From Rutpela maculata (Eukaryota > Arthropoda > Insecta > Coleoptera > Cerambycidae): a stretch of DNA of 64,000 nucleotides. The notes beneath the pieces are model-generated. The model was not told where the DNA came from. It worked only from the letters and a program-made list of their open reading frames with translations, and searched no databases. The position numbers were made by a program, and so were the translations under genes. The stretch is taken from NCBI GenBank assembly GCA_936432065.2, contig OW386286.2, positions 5,821,208 through 5,885,207 on the forward strand, given 5' to 3'. Shown piece after piece: positions 22,699 to 33,393 of the stretch. The stretch's first letter is position 1; every line of letters begins with the position of its first letter.

Positions 22699-24218
22699 CA
22701 CAGCCCCACAAAAAAAAAAGTTCAAAGCAGCGAACCAGACCCATGTAACCCCATGTATTTTCGGTCGCTGAATCCGAATCCGGGGTCAAAAAAAATCGTA
22801 CATCCCAAAATTGTTAGCTAGAGCCAAAAAACACCCCTGAAATTATACAAATTAAGGTTAAACAGCAGCGTACATACAATAGATATGAAACACAACCCCA
22901 GGGAGGGCGAAAACTAGCCCCCAAAAAATCGATCCAAAGCAGCAATGACTGCTGAAAAAGCTCGAAATGTCTAAGTTTTGTTAAAGTGATAAGAAACTGC
23001 ATCAGGTCTGACGTAATCTTCATAAACTGCCCCTATAGAGTTGATAACAACCACCCCTAATTTTAAAGGACACGAGAAATACAAGAAAAAACGTAAAATG
23101 CAACAGGATTTCTATTTTCATGGATGCTATGATTGCGCGAAATTACGTAGTACTCTAAAATAGAACTAGAAACTTACGTACCATCAACATCCTACAGTGT
23201 CAACCCTCAGAGGGTGTGAAAACTACCCCCTATGTAAGATTTGACTATAAAAAGTTACAGTGACTTCTATAAAAATTCGGAACAGCCGCGTTGTGTGAAA
23301 GAGAGAAGAAACTAGACTATGTTCGACGCTGTGCTTAAAAACCACCCCCATAGGATTAAAAAAGGAAAAAAAAAACTATGGAAATGAAACGAATAAGCAA
23401 CAGTATAGCTTTTTCAGTAGTCACTGCAACTTTTTTTTCGTTGCATCTTGAATCACGGTAGTTTACATCCTTTCTGGGGGTGTTACTTAATAACATTGAT
23501 AGGACATGAGTTTCAAACTCTAAGTGTGCAATACGATTTTCCCAATCATAGCATCCATAAAAATGTAAATCCGATTAGTTTCTCTCTGTTTTTCCAGCAT
23601 CCTATGGATATAGGGGGTGGCTGTGCTTAAAGCACAGCGTCGAACATAGTCTAGTTTTTTCTCTCTTCCACACAACGCAGGTGTATCGAATTTTTGTAGA
23701 AGTCACTGTAACCTTTTATAGTTAAATCTTACGTAAGTTTCTAGTTTTATTTTAGAGTACTACGCAATTTCAGTCAATCTTAGCATCCATGAAAATAGAA
23801 ATCCTGTTGGATTTTACGTTTTTTCTTGTTTTTCTCGTGTCCTTTTAACTTAAGAGTGGTTGTTCTCAAGGGGCAGTTTATGAAGATTAAGTCGGACCTG
23901 ATGCAGTTTCTTATCACTTTAACAAAACCTAGACATTTCGAGCTTTTTCAGCAGTCATTGCTGTTTTGGATCGATTTTTTATATATGGTGGCTAGTTTTC
24001 ACCCCTCCCTGGAGGTGTGTCATATCTATTGTATGAAAGCTGCTGTTTAACCTTAAATTGTATAATTCGATTGAATAACATGTAACAACTACTCTTGCAG
24101 CTTAATCTTCTTCAGGTGTGTTTTTTGGCTCTAGCTAATGATTTTGGGAGTGTACGATTTTTTTTGACCCCGGATGGGCCTGGTTCGCTGCTTTAAACTT
24201 TTTTTTTGTGGGGCTGTG
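22699..24218. repeat. Foldback 1 of the compound element
   Basis: The left arm starts CACAGCCCC and the right arm ends GGGGCTGTG. Shared blocks include 'tttggctctagctaa', 'cctgatgcagtttcttatca' and 'gcgtcgaacatagtctagtt'. The inner ~230 bp around 23370-23600 do not pair well. Confidence 0.8.
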
Positions 24219-24341
24219 TAATTAAAGAATTTTTTAATATAAAAATATTTTCTGGATAGTGATATGCGCACCGTACACCCCAACCCCAAAACTGTGAGAA
24301 ATATTCAGGGGTGAGAAATATTCGTTTGAATTGACTAATTC

Positions 24342-25169
24342 ACCTTATTATGATAAAAAGAAAACATCAAACTGGGTGATTTCTTTTGCAATTAAAACCA
24401 ATAAAACAATCACATTATAACGTGATAATAGCCATTTAACGAGGTGTTTTGGTTTTTTAAAAACAAATAACCATATAATAGATATTGTAACTTACACCAT
24501 TCTTATGGGTGGTGAAGGGTGAAGGGTGAGGGAAACGAGGGTGGGGGGTGAATTTAGAACTTTTGCTTATTCTTTTACTTACCTAACGAAACTGGGTATT
24601 TTGAAAGAATTTCCTGCACTAAAAAATAACTTTTTGTTGCAAGTTCTAATATCAATGTCAATGCCACCCTCAACTAGGGGTTGCTTTTTACTGTCTTCCC
24701 GTTGTTTTTAGCCAATTCGGATAACATCGTATTCAGCACCCCAAAATGGGTAAAAAAAAGATGGTTTTCACACTTTAACACGGAGTAAAAACAACCCTTA
24801 TTTGGAGGTGGCATTGAAATTGATTTTAGAACTTGCATCAAAAAGTTATTCTTTAGTGCAGGAAATTCTTTCAAAATACTCAGTTTCGTTAGGTAAGTAG
24901 AAAAAGAAGCAAAAATTTTAATTCCCCCCCCTTGTTTCCCTCACCCTTCACTACCTATAAGAACGGTGTAAGTTACAATATCTAATTTTTTTAAATTTAT
25001 TTATTTTAAAAAGCCAAAACTCCTCGTTAAGTAGCTATTATCAAGTTATAATGATTACTTCTGAATACTATTTACACACCAATTAAGGTGGTGGTGGAGT
25101 TTTTATTGGTTTTAATTGCAAAAGAAATCCCTAATTACCCGGTTTGATGTTTTTTTATCATAATAAGGA
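24342..25169. repeat. Foldback 2 of the compound element
   Basis: The arms run from CCTTATTATGATAAA inward to about 24700 and mirror back to 25169. They share 'gaaagaatttcctgcact' and 'cttacctaacgaaact'. The centre is near 24740. Confidence 0.8.
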
Positions 25170-25180
25170 GAGACCCAGAA

Positions 25181-25694
25181 ACTAGACCTACCAATTTTAT
25201 GTATTTTGACCTCCTGAATTCGATGCCTCCATCAGAAATTAATTTTATCGCGTAATTTTTTTTTGTAAATCGCGTGGTTTTTTCGCATTTTATCTCTGGT
25301 GGAAACGAAAAATGGCTCAAACTGACAAGATATCGAAAAAAATTATTAAGAGAAAGTGCTTAGAATCCAACGAGGACCCCATATATAATTTTTGAAGGTC
25401 TGAGAAAAAAAAATTAAAAATAAAAAATACCTAATGGTACGGGTTAAAATTTGTGTTTTATTTTTTTCTCAGATCTGGTTCAAAATTGATTGGTGGGGTC
25501 CTCGTTGGATTCTAAGCACCTTTTCTCTATAAAATTTTTCGATATCTTGTCAATTTGACTCATTTTTCGTTACCACCACAGATAAAATGCTAAAAACACG
25601 TGATTTACAAAAAAGATGACATGATAAAATTAAATTCTGATAGCGGCATCGAGTTCAGGAGGTCAAAATACATAAAGATTGTTGGTAGGTCTAG
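25181..25694. repeat. Foldback 3 of the compound element
   Basis: The arms begin ACTAGACCTACCAA and end with its complement at 25694. They share 'gacctcctgaattcgatgcc' and 'tagaatccaacgaggacccc'. The centre is near 25437. Confidence 0.85.
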
Positions 25695-25926
25695 TGACTT
25701 TTGACTTTTGGTTGGGAAAATGAGAAGTTTCACTTTTTCACTGGCACCCAAATAAGGGTTGTTTTTTAATGTGTTCCCGAAATTTTTCGCCAAAACGGGT
25801 GACGGATTCGTTTTCAGCACCCCAAAATTAATAAAACGAGATGGCTTCTACACTTTACCACGGATGGGCCAAAAAAGCCCTTTTTATCATTGTTCTTTGA
25901 CCTATGGACATTGTTAAATATTATTA

Positions 25927-25950
25927 CTTCCCTCGCTTACCGAAGGGAAA
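25927..25950 (-). repeat. Family 3 terminal hairpin motif
   Basis: The minus strand reads CCCTTCGGTAAGCGAGGGAAG. The same tip occurs on the plus strand at about 38490-38516 and 56567-56590. It probably marks the 3' end of a third Helitron-like family, but the bodies are not aligned well enough to delimit. Confidence 0.5.
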
Positions 25951-26029
25951 TAAACGTGATAAAATTTGAGGTATTTACACAAACTTCCCTCTCTGTTTGG
26001 CATCCTTTATTTATGAATTAGTTCTTATG

Positions 26030-26897
26030 TTGGATGACCACCTTGTATATTCTTTTAATTAAAACTATATCAGATTATTTCCTGCCAATAGAGACAGCTA
26101 TATTTGAAACATAATTTTCCTCTATAGTTTCTTATTTTTTAAAGTGACCACCCTGTATATTTTTCACTAACTGTATGTCAGGTTTTCTCGTCGATAATTT
26201 GTCAACTGTAGTACAAATATCATTTTCGCTATAGTTTCTTGATTAATTATTTTTTTAGAGTGACCACCCAGTATATACTTCTTATTTTTCTTCCTTGGCA
26301 GATGTGCTAACTACATGCGAAATTTTTTACCTTCCCCTCAAACTTTTTTCATTATTTTTTAGAGTGACTACCCCGTAGATTTTTTTCATATTCTTCTTCT
26401 CTGATAGTTATGTTAACTATATGTGAGATATTATCGTCCTACATCAAATTTTTTCCTTCATTTTTCATCTTTTTCTACGGTGGCAGTTGTGTTAACTGCA
26501 TGCGAAATATTACGTCCTCCGTCACATTGTTTAAATTATTTTTTTTATAGTGACCTCCTTGTATATTTTTCAAATTTGTCTCCCTTAATAGTTGAATTAA
26601 CTGCATGCGAAATATTGTCCTCAGTCACATTTTTTTTCATAACTGTTTTTAGGATGACCACCCTAGTTTTTCTACTTTGACAGTTGCTAACTATATGAGA
26701 AATATTATTGCCCTTAGCCACATTTTCATTATTTTTTTATGGTGTCCACATATTTTTCACATTGTTCTTCCTTCAGAGTTGCGTTAACTGCATGCGAAAT
26801 ATCATCGTCCTCCATCACATTTTTCATTATTTTTTAGGTGACCACCATGTATATTTTTCATATTTTTCTTACCTTTTACTGTATTAACTACATGTCA
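26030..26897. repeat. Tandem array of a ~100 bp unit, about nine copies
   Basis: The motif TGACCACCCTGTATATTTTT recurs at about 26036, 26146, 26262, 26366, 26552, 26655, 26743 and 26840, and each unit also carries TTAACTGCATGCGAAATATT. Units are degenerate (88-116 bp). A stray related unit lies at 32790-32945. The array ends abruptly at the LINE fragment. Confidence 0.85.
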
Positions 26898-27548
26898 AAT
26901 ATGGATTATGGTGGGCAAACAGATATAATTTATACAGACCTGTCTAAAGCATTTGACAGGCTGGATCATGGGCTCCTACTGCAAAAGTTATCTGATTTTG
27001 GTTTGAGTCTGGACTTTCTAAGTTTCTTTGAGTCATATCTTGGTAACAGAACGTTAAACGTGAAGTATCATGGATTTTCATCTATTGAAGTGTTAGCGAC
27101 GTCAGGAGTTCCACAGGGCTCTGTTTTGGGTCCACTGTTATTTATAATATTTATCAATGACATTTGTCATGATATCCAAAGTAATGTCCTCCTATACGCC
27201 GATGATCTTAAACTGTTTGCATCCATTAACTCCGAGGAAGACTGCCATCGATTACAACACTACCTAACAAAGATAAACTCATGGTGTGAAAATAATAGGC
27301 TACCCTTAAATATATCAAAATGTAATGCGATGACTTTTACGAAAAGAAATAACTCTATAAATTTTTCCTACAAAATAGGCAATGATATGGTAACTAGATG
27401 CACTCAATTAAAGGATCTTGGAGTCATCTTTGACTCAAAATTAACCTTTACTCCCCACATAGGTTACATAACTGCCAGTGCCTACAGAAATCTAGGTTTT
27501 ATTATGCGAAACTCAAAGCATTTTAAAGATATTGCAAAATATCTTTCG
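26898..27548 (+). pseudogene. LINE reverse transcriptase fragment, jockey-like
   Basis: About 215 open codons. It begins at the RT core: TDIIYTDLSKAFDRLDHG (catalytic motif A aspartate), SGVPQGSVLGPLLF (motif B), LLYADDLKLF (motif C, the YADD catalytic pair), then SWCENNRLPLNISKC and LKDLGVIFD. This is the fingers-palm-thumb order of non-LTR RTs of the jockey superfamily. The endonuclease half upstream is missing and the 3' part after 'NLGFIMRNSKHF' is lost, so it is a 5'- and 3'-truncated relic although its frame is intact. An upstream Met at 26838 falls in tandem-repeat sequence and is not a real start. It abuts a different LINE copy at 27549. Confidence 0.9.
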
Positions 27549-30500
27549 CTGTGATCGCAATTATTCTGTTACAAATAAAACCAGAGGTGGAGGTGTTTTA
27601 TTGTCTATTAATAAAAACCGCTGCCCAAGGAATCACTACTTCCACATCCAGATTCTCTATCCAAGTCACTCACAATGAAAAAACTTTGTATGTGAAAATA
27701 ATTGTTTAAGGAACTTTAACGATATATTTGAAATCCTCTACCTCAAAACCATAAAACGATAAAACGATACCCCACATCGATAGGGGGGTGATAGTGGGGG
27801 GTGGATGAAGTAAAAAAATATTTTGAGGTTTCCGGTTCCTGTACATACACTAAATCACAATTTTTTTCATCCCCTTTAATAAGGGGGTGGGGGTGGTAAT
27901 GGGGGTGGCTAATGCCAAAAATTTGTTTGAGACCTTAGCTTCTCTTGTATATACTAAATACCAATTTTATGGACTCTTACCTGACTTGATTTACCTAATA
28001 TTGTATTTAAATTTACCCCAATTTACCCCCCAACCCTTCGGCGGAACAAGATGAAAATACAATCTAGTTCTAGATCTCATTAAAGTATATATGTGTACCA
28101 AATTTCAAGTCAATATCTTAAACGGTTCCAGAGTAAACGTGCGCACAAAAAAAAGTTACAGACAGACCGACAGACAGACAGAAATTTTTTTTCGCTCAAA
28201 CTTAAAATCTCGACGTTTCATGACATTTTAAGCCTATTTAGACAATACAAAATTTTCTAAATTTTTTTGTCGTTACTATACTTCCACTGGACGTGGAAGT
28301 AAAATATGTTGCCACTAAATTAAACCTAGATTATATACGAAACTCAGTTCCTTTAATTGATATAGTTGGTGTAAAAATACAATTTAACCACACCAGCATT
28401 TTCTTATTTGTTATATGTATACCTCCGTCATTAGGTATAAATACACTATAATTTATTTTTTGAATCATTTGAAACGCTCCACTACCTAAACGATAATGAC
28501 GTATGCTTTCTTGGAGATTTTAATATACCCAATTACAGAGAGTTTTCTCTATATAATAACATCAACGAGCAAACAGCAGCACTTATGTCATTTTTGAATT
28601 ATTTTGATCTAAAACAATATAATTCCGTGATAAATTCTAATAATAGATTATTGGATCTAGTTATCTGCAGCACTGCGTGTACCGTTGAAAAGGCTCATGA
28701 TATCCTACTAAAAGAGGACTCCCATCATCCGGCGTTAAGTATATACCTCAATGCAAACAACAATCAGACAAATACAAAATCCTCTGCAAATAATATTTTA
28801 ACATATAATTTTCGGAAAGCTGACTTTCACACCTTATATGCCAAAATTGCAAATACGGACTGGTCAGTTTTAAAAACCATTAATGATGTAAACTCGGCGT
28901 GTGACCAATTCTACGAAACACTATACGATATCTTTGACTCCTGCGTACCCAAAACGATACCTCGTCATAGGAAATACCCGCCGTGGTATAATAATGTTAT
29001 AGTTCGGAATATAAAAGAAAAAGCAAGACAACTTAAAATGTACAAACGAACCGGCAATATAGTCGCCTACAACGAATTTAAAATTCTTAGATCTCAGATA
29101 AAGCGGGACACAGACACTGCCTTTAAACACTATCAGAACAACATCCAAAATAAGTTAAAAAATAACCCCAAAACTTTCTGATCATATATTAACTCCAAAA
29201 AAGAGGCAAGTGCAATACCGGATATTCTCCATTACCATGATAAATGTCTTAAAAATCCGCAGGAAATAGCTGATGCTTTTGCTGAATTCTTCGAAACCGC
29301 ATATAGTTTACCTTCGCAAAACATTGATCGAAGTACCCAATTCAATAACAACATATGTTTGAATTTTAGTGAATTTACGCCCAACGATGTTCTCTCTGCC
29401 TTACGACAACTTAAGCCTAAATTTACAAAAGGGCCAGAAGAAATTCCAGCGTTTGTTGTTAGAGACTATGCTAATGTTTTCGTAGAGCCACTCACGACAA
29501 TATTTAATCTCTCACTCAAAAGTGGTACATTTCCTAACATCTGGAAGAGATTCCGAATTTGCCCTGTCTATAAAAAAGGTAGACATGAAATTGAAAATCG
29601 CCGTCCGATTACAATTATATGTAATTTTGCAAAAGTAATGGAGATTGCATTACATGCAGTAATATACCCACACGTTGAGGGGCAGATAACACAAAGTCAA
29701 CACGGTTTTATGAAGAATAGATCAACTGTCACCAATTTAATGTGCATAACTCAATTTATATCGCATAATCTCGACGCCGGCACCCAAGTTGACGTGATTT
29801 ATACAGATTTCTCGAAGGCTTTTGACAGGCTTGACCACGGTGTATTGCTACACAAACTTGAAACCATGGGCTTTTCCCAGTTGCTTGCCAATTTCTTTAA
29901 ATAGAATACAATATGTGGAGTACTGTCGTCAAAGGTCGGCTGAAATTGCCTTCACGTCAGGGGTACCTCAGGGGTCTATACTGGGACCACTATTGTTTGT
30001 GTTGTTTATAAACGATATTGTAGATAACCTGGAGGTCGGTGTCTTGTTATATGCCGATGATGCGAAAATTTTTTCTACTGTAGATACGTTAACCGACTGT
30101 CATAAGCTGCAAAGAAATCTCGAGAAAATACAAGCTTGGTGCAATCAAAATGGTCTGCCACTCAACGTTAGTAAATGTAATTACAATGTCATTCACTAAT
30201 AGGAAAGAAAATCTTCTTTATGAATATGAACTTGATCTCAAACCATTAAAACGAACTGATTGTTTTAAAGATCTTGGTGTAACTTTCGACGCCAAATTAA
30301 CGTTCAAGAATCATATACAAGATACTTTTCTATCTGCAAATAGAAACCTTGGCTTTGTTATCAGAAATTCGGTGGGCTTCACGGACACCAATCTACTAAC
30401 ACTTTTATTTAATGCATATGTCAAATCCAAGCTCGAATACGCGTCCTTAATCTGGCACCCAGGGTATAAACCTACTTGAAGACATTCAAAGACGATTTCT

Positions 30501-31100
30501 AAAATTTCTGTCGTATAAGATGGACGGTATATATCCACCAATTGGATATCCCCAAGAGGTGCTATTAAGTAGGTTTTCTGCAGATAGTTTAGAGGATCGT
30601 AGAAAAAGACAGGCACTCATATTTTTACATAAAGTGATTAACAACAACATAAATTGCCCTGAAATAGTTGAAAAACTGATGTTTCATGTACCACGTTCGG
30701 GCACTCGGCATCATATGACTTTTTACCTTACCACGCCTCGGACAAATGCTTTAAGCTTCTCCCCTCTATATTTTATGTGTGGTACTTACAACTGAATGCA
30801 GGAAAACCTTGATATTTTAAACTGTTCTATTACATCCATTAAAAAACTGAAGCTGCAATAAGCTTTTTCTCTTATAACATTCGGTAGATGTATATGTGCA
30901 TGTATGCATATGTTTGTACGTGTGTTTTGTGTACACACAATAATTTATGTTTTATGTATCGTTTATGTATTGTTTTCTTTGTTACACTTATTATTGTCAA
31001 TGATTTAATAATTGTATGTACTTCTCATCCAGTATTTCCAGTAATTGGTCTCTGACTGTTGGATGATGTATCTAAATAAATAAATAATAAAAAAAAAAAA
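27549..31100 (+). pseudogene. Degenerate LINE (endonuclease and RT), interrupted by a family 1 element
   Basis: 5'-truncated copy starting in the endonuclease domain: CDRNYSVTNKTRGGGVLLSI at 27553-27610. It is interrupted by family 1 copy C, then resumes VATKLNLDYIRNSVPLIDIV from about 28308. Later endonuclease motifs include FLGDFNIPNY near 28514 and DSHHPALSIY near 28716. The RT follows, with NIWKRFRICPVYKKG (29540), VDVIYTDFSKAFDRLDHG (29789), SGVPQGSILGPLLF (29957) and LLYADDAKIF (30044). An in-frame stop at 29179, frameshifts near 29900 and 30187, and a stop at 30479 kill it. The 3' end has an A-rich 'aaataaataaataat' tail at about 31072-31100. It is related to, but clearly different from, the fragment at 26898-27548. 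Confidence 0.9.
27616..28302 (-). mobile_element. Family 1 Helitron-like element, copy C, nested in a LINE
   Basis: 687 bp from AACCGCTGCC to GTGGAAGTAA with the tetranucleotide microsatellite at about 28155-28182. The LINE endonuclease reading frame is recognisable on both sides, so this copy inserted after the LINE. The junctions are A-rich (ataaaaaccg and gtaaaatatg) with no clear duplication. Confidence 0.9.
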
Positions 31101-32000
31101 TATTTTATATTATAAGAAGTGTTGTTTTTAATAGTTTTCCATGGCCTCCTAACTCCTCAGAAATATATTAAATTTTTCGAAAATTAACCACTTTTTCTAG
31201 AGATACTTAAATATGACATATGATATATCGTTGGATAGCTAATTTGAGTTGTGATCGAATAATTAAATAATTTACATTTAGAAGAACTCAAGTTATGGCT
31301 CGAAATCTGAGGCATGCATAATTTTCTTCTTATTAGCAGCGGATTTTAATAAAAAAAAGTGCTTTACGAATGTGTTACTCGATTTTTGATTCGACACTTT
31401 GTAATTGAAATATAGAGGTCATCCAAAAACGCCAAATTTCCGATAACCCTCTGTAGCTCAGTAGTCTAAAAAGACGATATAAAAGACGATATATAAATTA
31501 ATAATTCAAACCTACTGCTTTACTCCACAATTTAAACTATTTCAAATAGTTTGCATGATGCATGGTATAAAGCAGCATTGAGTAATTTTTATGCGGTAAT
31601 GTGGGGTTGTCTCAAAGGTTAATTACGAAATTTCTCCAATAGTTACAGATCAAGCTAAAGTGTCCACTGGAGCAGAATTGGTGAACACAAATGAATCTAA
31701 TGGTTATTGCAACATAGCTGCGGTTGTCTGTTGCAAGCTGTTTGAAGTTATCCTTTAAGTGTCTGAATGAATGTCTATTACATGTTAAATATGTTCTGTC
31801 TTCTGCCAAATGTAAAACAAAACATTAACGTGTAAATTATCCATAATATTTTTATGAGACGGTGAAAAAATCAAAAGTTAGTAAATCTTAGGAAAATATA
31901 TTCGCCTGAGACATTTTGCGATATGTTCTAAACGTAAAATACGTCAAAGTTTACTCATTGGATTTTTCAGAGACTCTAAGAAAAATCTGTAAAAGTATTT
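31101..32000. other. No gene recognised
   Basis: AT-rich. Near 31449 the words 'ccctctgtagctcagtag' look like a tRNA A box but have no B box nearby. A similar 'cccagtagctcagagac' occurs near 10661. Confidence 0.4.
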
Positions 32001-32006
32001 ACCCAA

Positions 32007-32706
32007 ATGGAAGCACTACTTTGCCTGCCTCCACTACATTTAGTTGTGGAGAGTGAGGCGCTGTTAGCGGCATATAGGCTGAAAACAAACGGAGATGGGA
32101 CCATTCCAAGAATACCATACCGAAATATTCCAACAAATTCGAACAAATCGACTACTGGATATGCAGTCAGATAGAATCAGCACGAGCCACAACTTCACAA
32201 AGACCTTCAGGGTATACATACCCGATAGGGAAGAGGAAGGAACGAGGCAACTGCGAAGACATTCGAATGATACCATATGGTATACTGACGGATCAAAAAC
32301 GTCAAGAAGTACTTGAGCAGGTTTTACAGGAGACCAACCAGGGACAGATATTAGTCTGAACCTGGGCAGCACCGCAACGGTGTTCCAAGCAGAAGTCACA
32401 GTTATAGAAATCTGTGCACAAGAAATGATCCAGAGGTCATATACTAACAAAAGAATCCGCATCATCACTGACAGTCAAGCAGCTCTCAAAGCTCTGAATG
32501 CAGTAGAGATACGTTCCAAAACGGTAAAGGACTGCCTTGAATCCCTGGCGAAACTGGCGGAACACAACAGCATACAACTGGAGTGGACGCGAGGACACCA
32601 GGGAAACGAAAAAGCAGATAAACTGGCCAAAGAAGGCGCAAAAACAGCCTTGAGGGGCCCGAGCCATCCTGCGGGATATCATACAATACAGCAAGAGGAA
32701 TGGTAA
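32007..32706 (+). pseudogene. LINE RNase H domain fragment
   Basis: The frame opens with LPPLHLVVESEALLAAYRL, a block found before RNase H in I/LOA/R1-type LINEs. RNase H follows: YTDGSKT (first catalytic Asp), TVFQAEVTVIE (Glu), ITDSQAALKALN (second Asp), and WTRGHQGNEKADKLAKEGA (last Asp, in KADKLA). All four catalytic acids are visible. Stop codons at about 32171 and 32315 and frame changes between segments show that it is broken. No RT lies next to it. This lineage differs from the LINEs at 26898-31100, which show no RNase H. Confidence 0.88.
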
Positions 32707-32945
32707 AGGAACTATTAAGTCAGAAACACAACTCATATTGAACCGGGGCTCCGGGGATGAGACGGTAACGTATGTTCATCACTGGAAAAAAAATGTACCC
32801 AAAACTTTCCTCACTGTTTAGCACCTTTTATTTATTCATTATCTTTTCTGTAGAACGCCTACTCCGTAATATATATTTTTTACTAAAAGTATATCAGGTT
32901 TTCTTCCGGGAAATGACAACTACATTCCCAATATTATTTTCCTCT
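32707..32945. repeat. LINE tail and a stray ~100 bp repeat unit
   Basis: The first part is sequence following the RNase H stop. From about 32790 it resembles the region at 25975-26080 (cctcactgtttagcacctt; actatatcaggtttt-like words), so an isolated unit of that array lies here. Confidence 0.5.
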
Positions 32946-33393
32946 GTGGGGATGGGAGCGAGGATGGATGAAGTAAAAAAAAAAAATTGAGGCCTTTGGT
33001 TCTCGTACACGTACTAAATCATAATTTTATTTTTTTCACTCTCTGCTTCACCCTCTCTTCAACTCTTCAATAGTAAGATGGGGGTTGCTAATGCCAAAAA
33101 ATTGTTTGAGACATTAGCTTCTCTTATAAATACTGAATACCAATTGTACGGACTCTTGCTTGATTTACCTCTTTACCCCCATTTATCCCAATTTATCCAT
33201 AATTTCAAGTCAATAAAACGGTTCCAGAGTAATCGTGCGCACAAAAAAGTTACAAACAGACAGACAGACCGACAGTCAGAATTTTTTTTTGCTCAAACTT
33301 AACATCTCGACGTTTCATCTAAGCCTATTTGAACAATAAAAATTTTCAAGTTTTTTTTTCGCGTCATTATATTTCCTCTGGATATGGAAGTAA
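32946..33393 (-). mobile_element. Family 1 Helitron-like element, truncated (copy E)
   Basis: Lacks the AACCGCTGCC end. It contains the 'gatgaagtaaaaaaa', 'attgtttgagacattagctt', microsatellite (about 33258-33278) and terminal GGATATGGAAGTAA blocks. It ends exactly where the 33394 element begins. Confidence 0.8.

Larger units (their letters stand above)
22497..25899. mobile_element. 3.4 kb compound foldback element
   Basis: Outer inverted repeats lie at 22497-22681 and 25711-25899, with ends CAAAGAACNATG and shared blocks such as 'acaacccttatttggg' and 'ttttggcccac.tgtgg'. Between them lie three self-complementary segments in series: 22699-24218, 24342-25169 and 25181-25694. Arms are imperfect but long (about 250-700 bases). 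Part of the outer arm is echoed inside the second hairpin at about 24712-24812. No transposase frame is seen. No clear target duplication was found, so the superfamily is unknown. Confidence 0.8.

Noticed and set aside
26838..26897. Met at 26838 as start of the RT reading frame
   Set aside because: The first ~20 codons are tandem-repeat sequence in frame by chance; LINE homology begins at about 26898.
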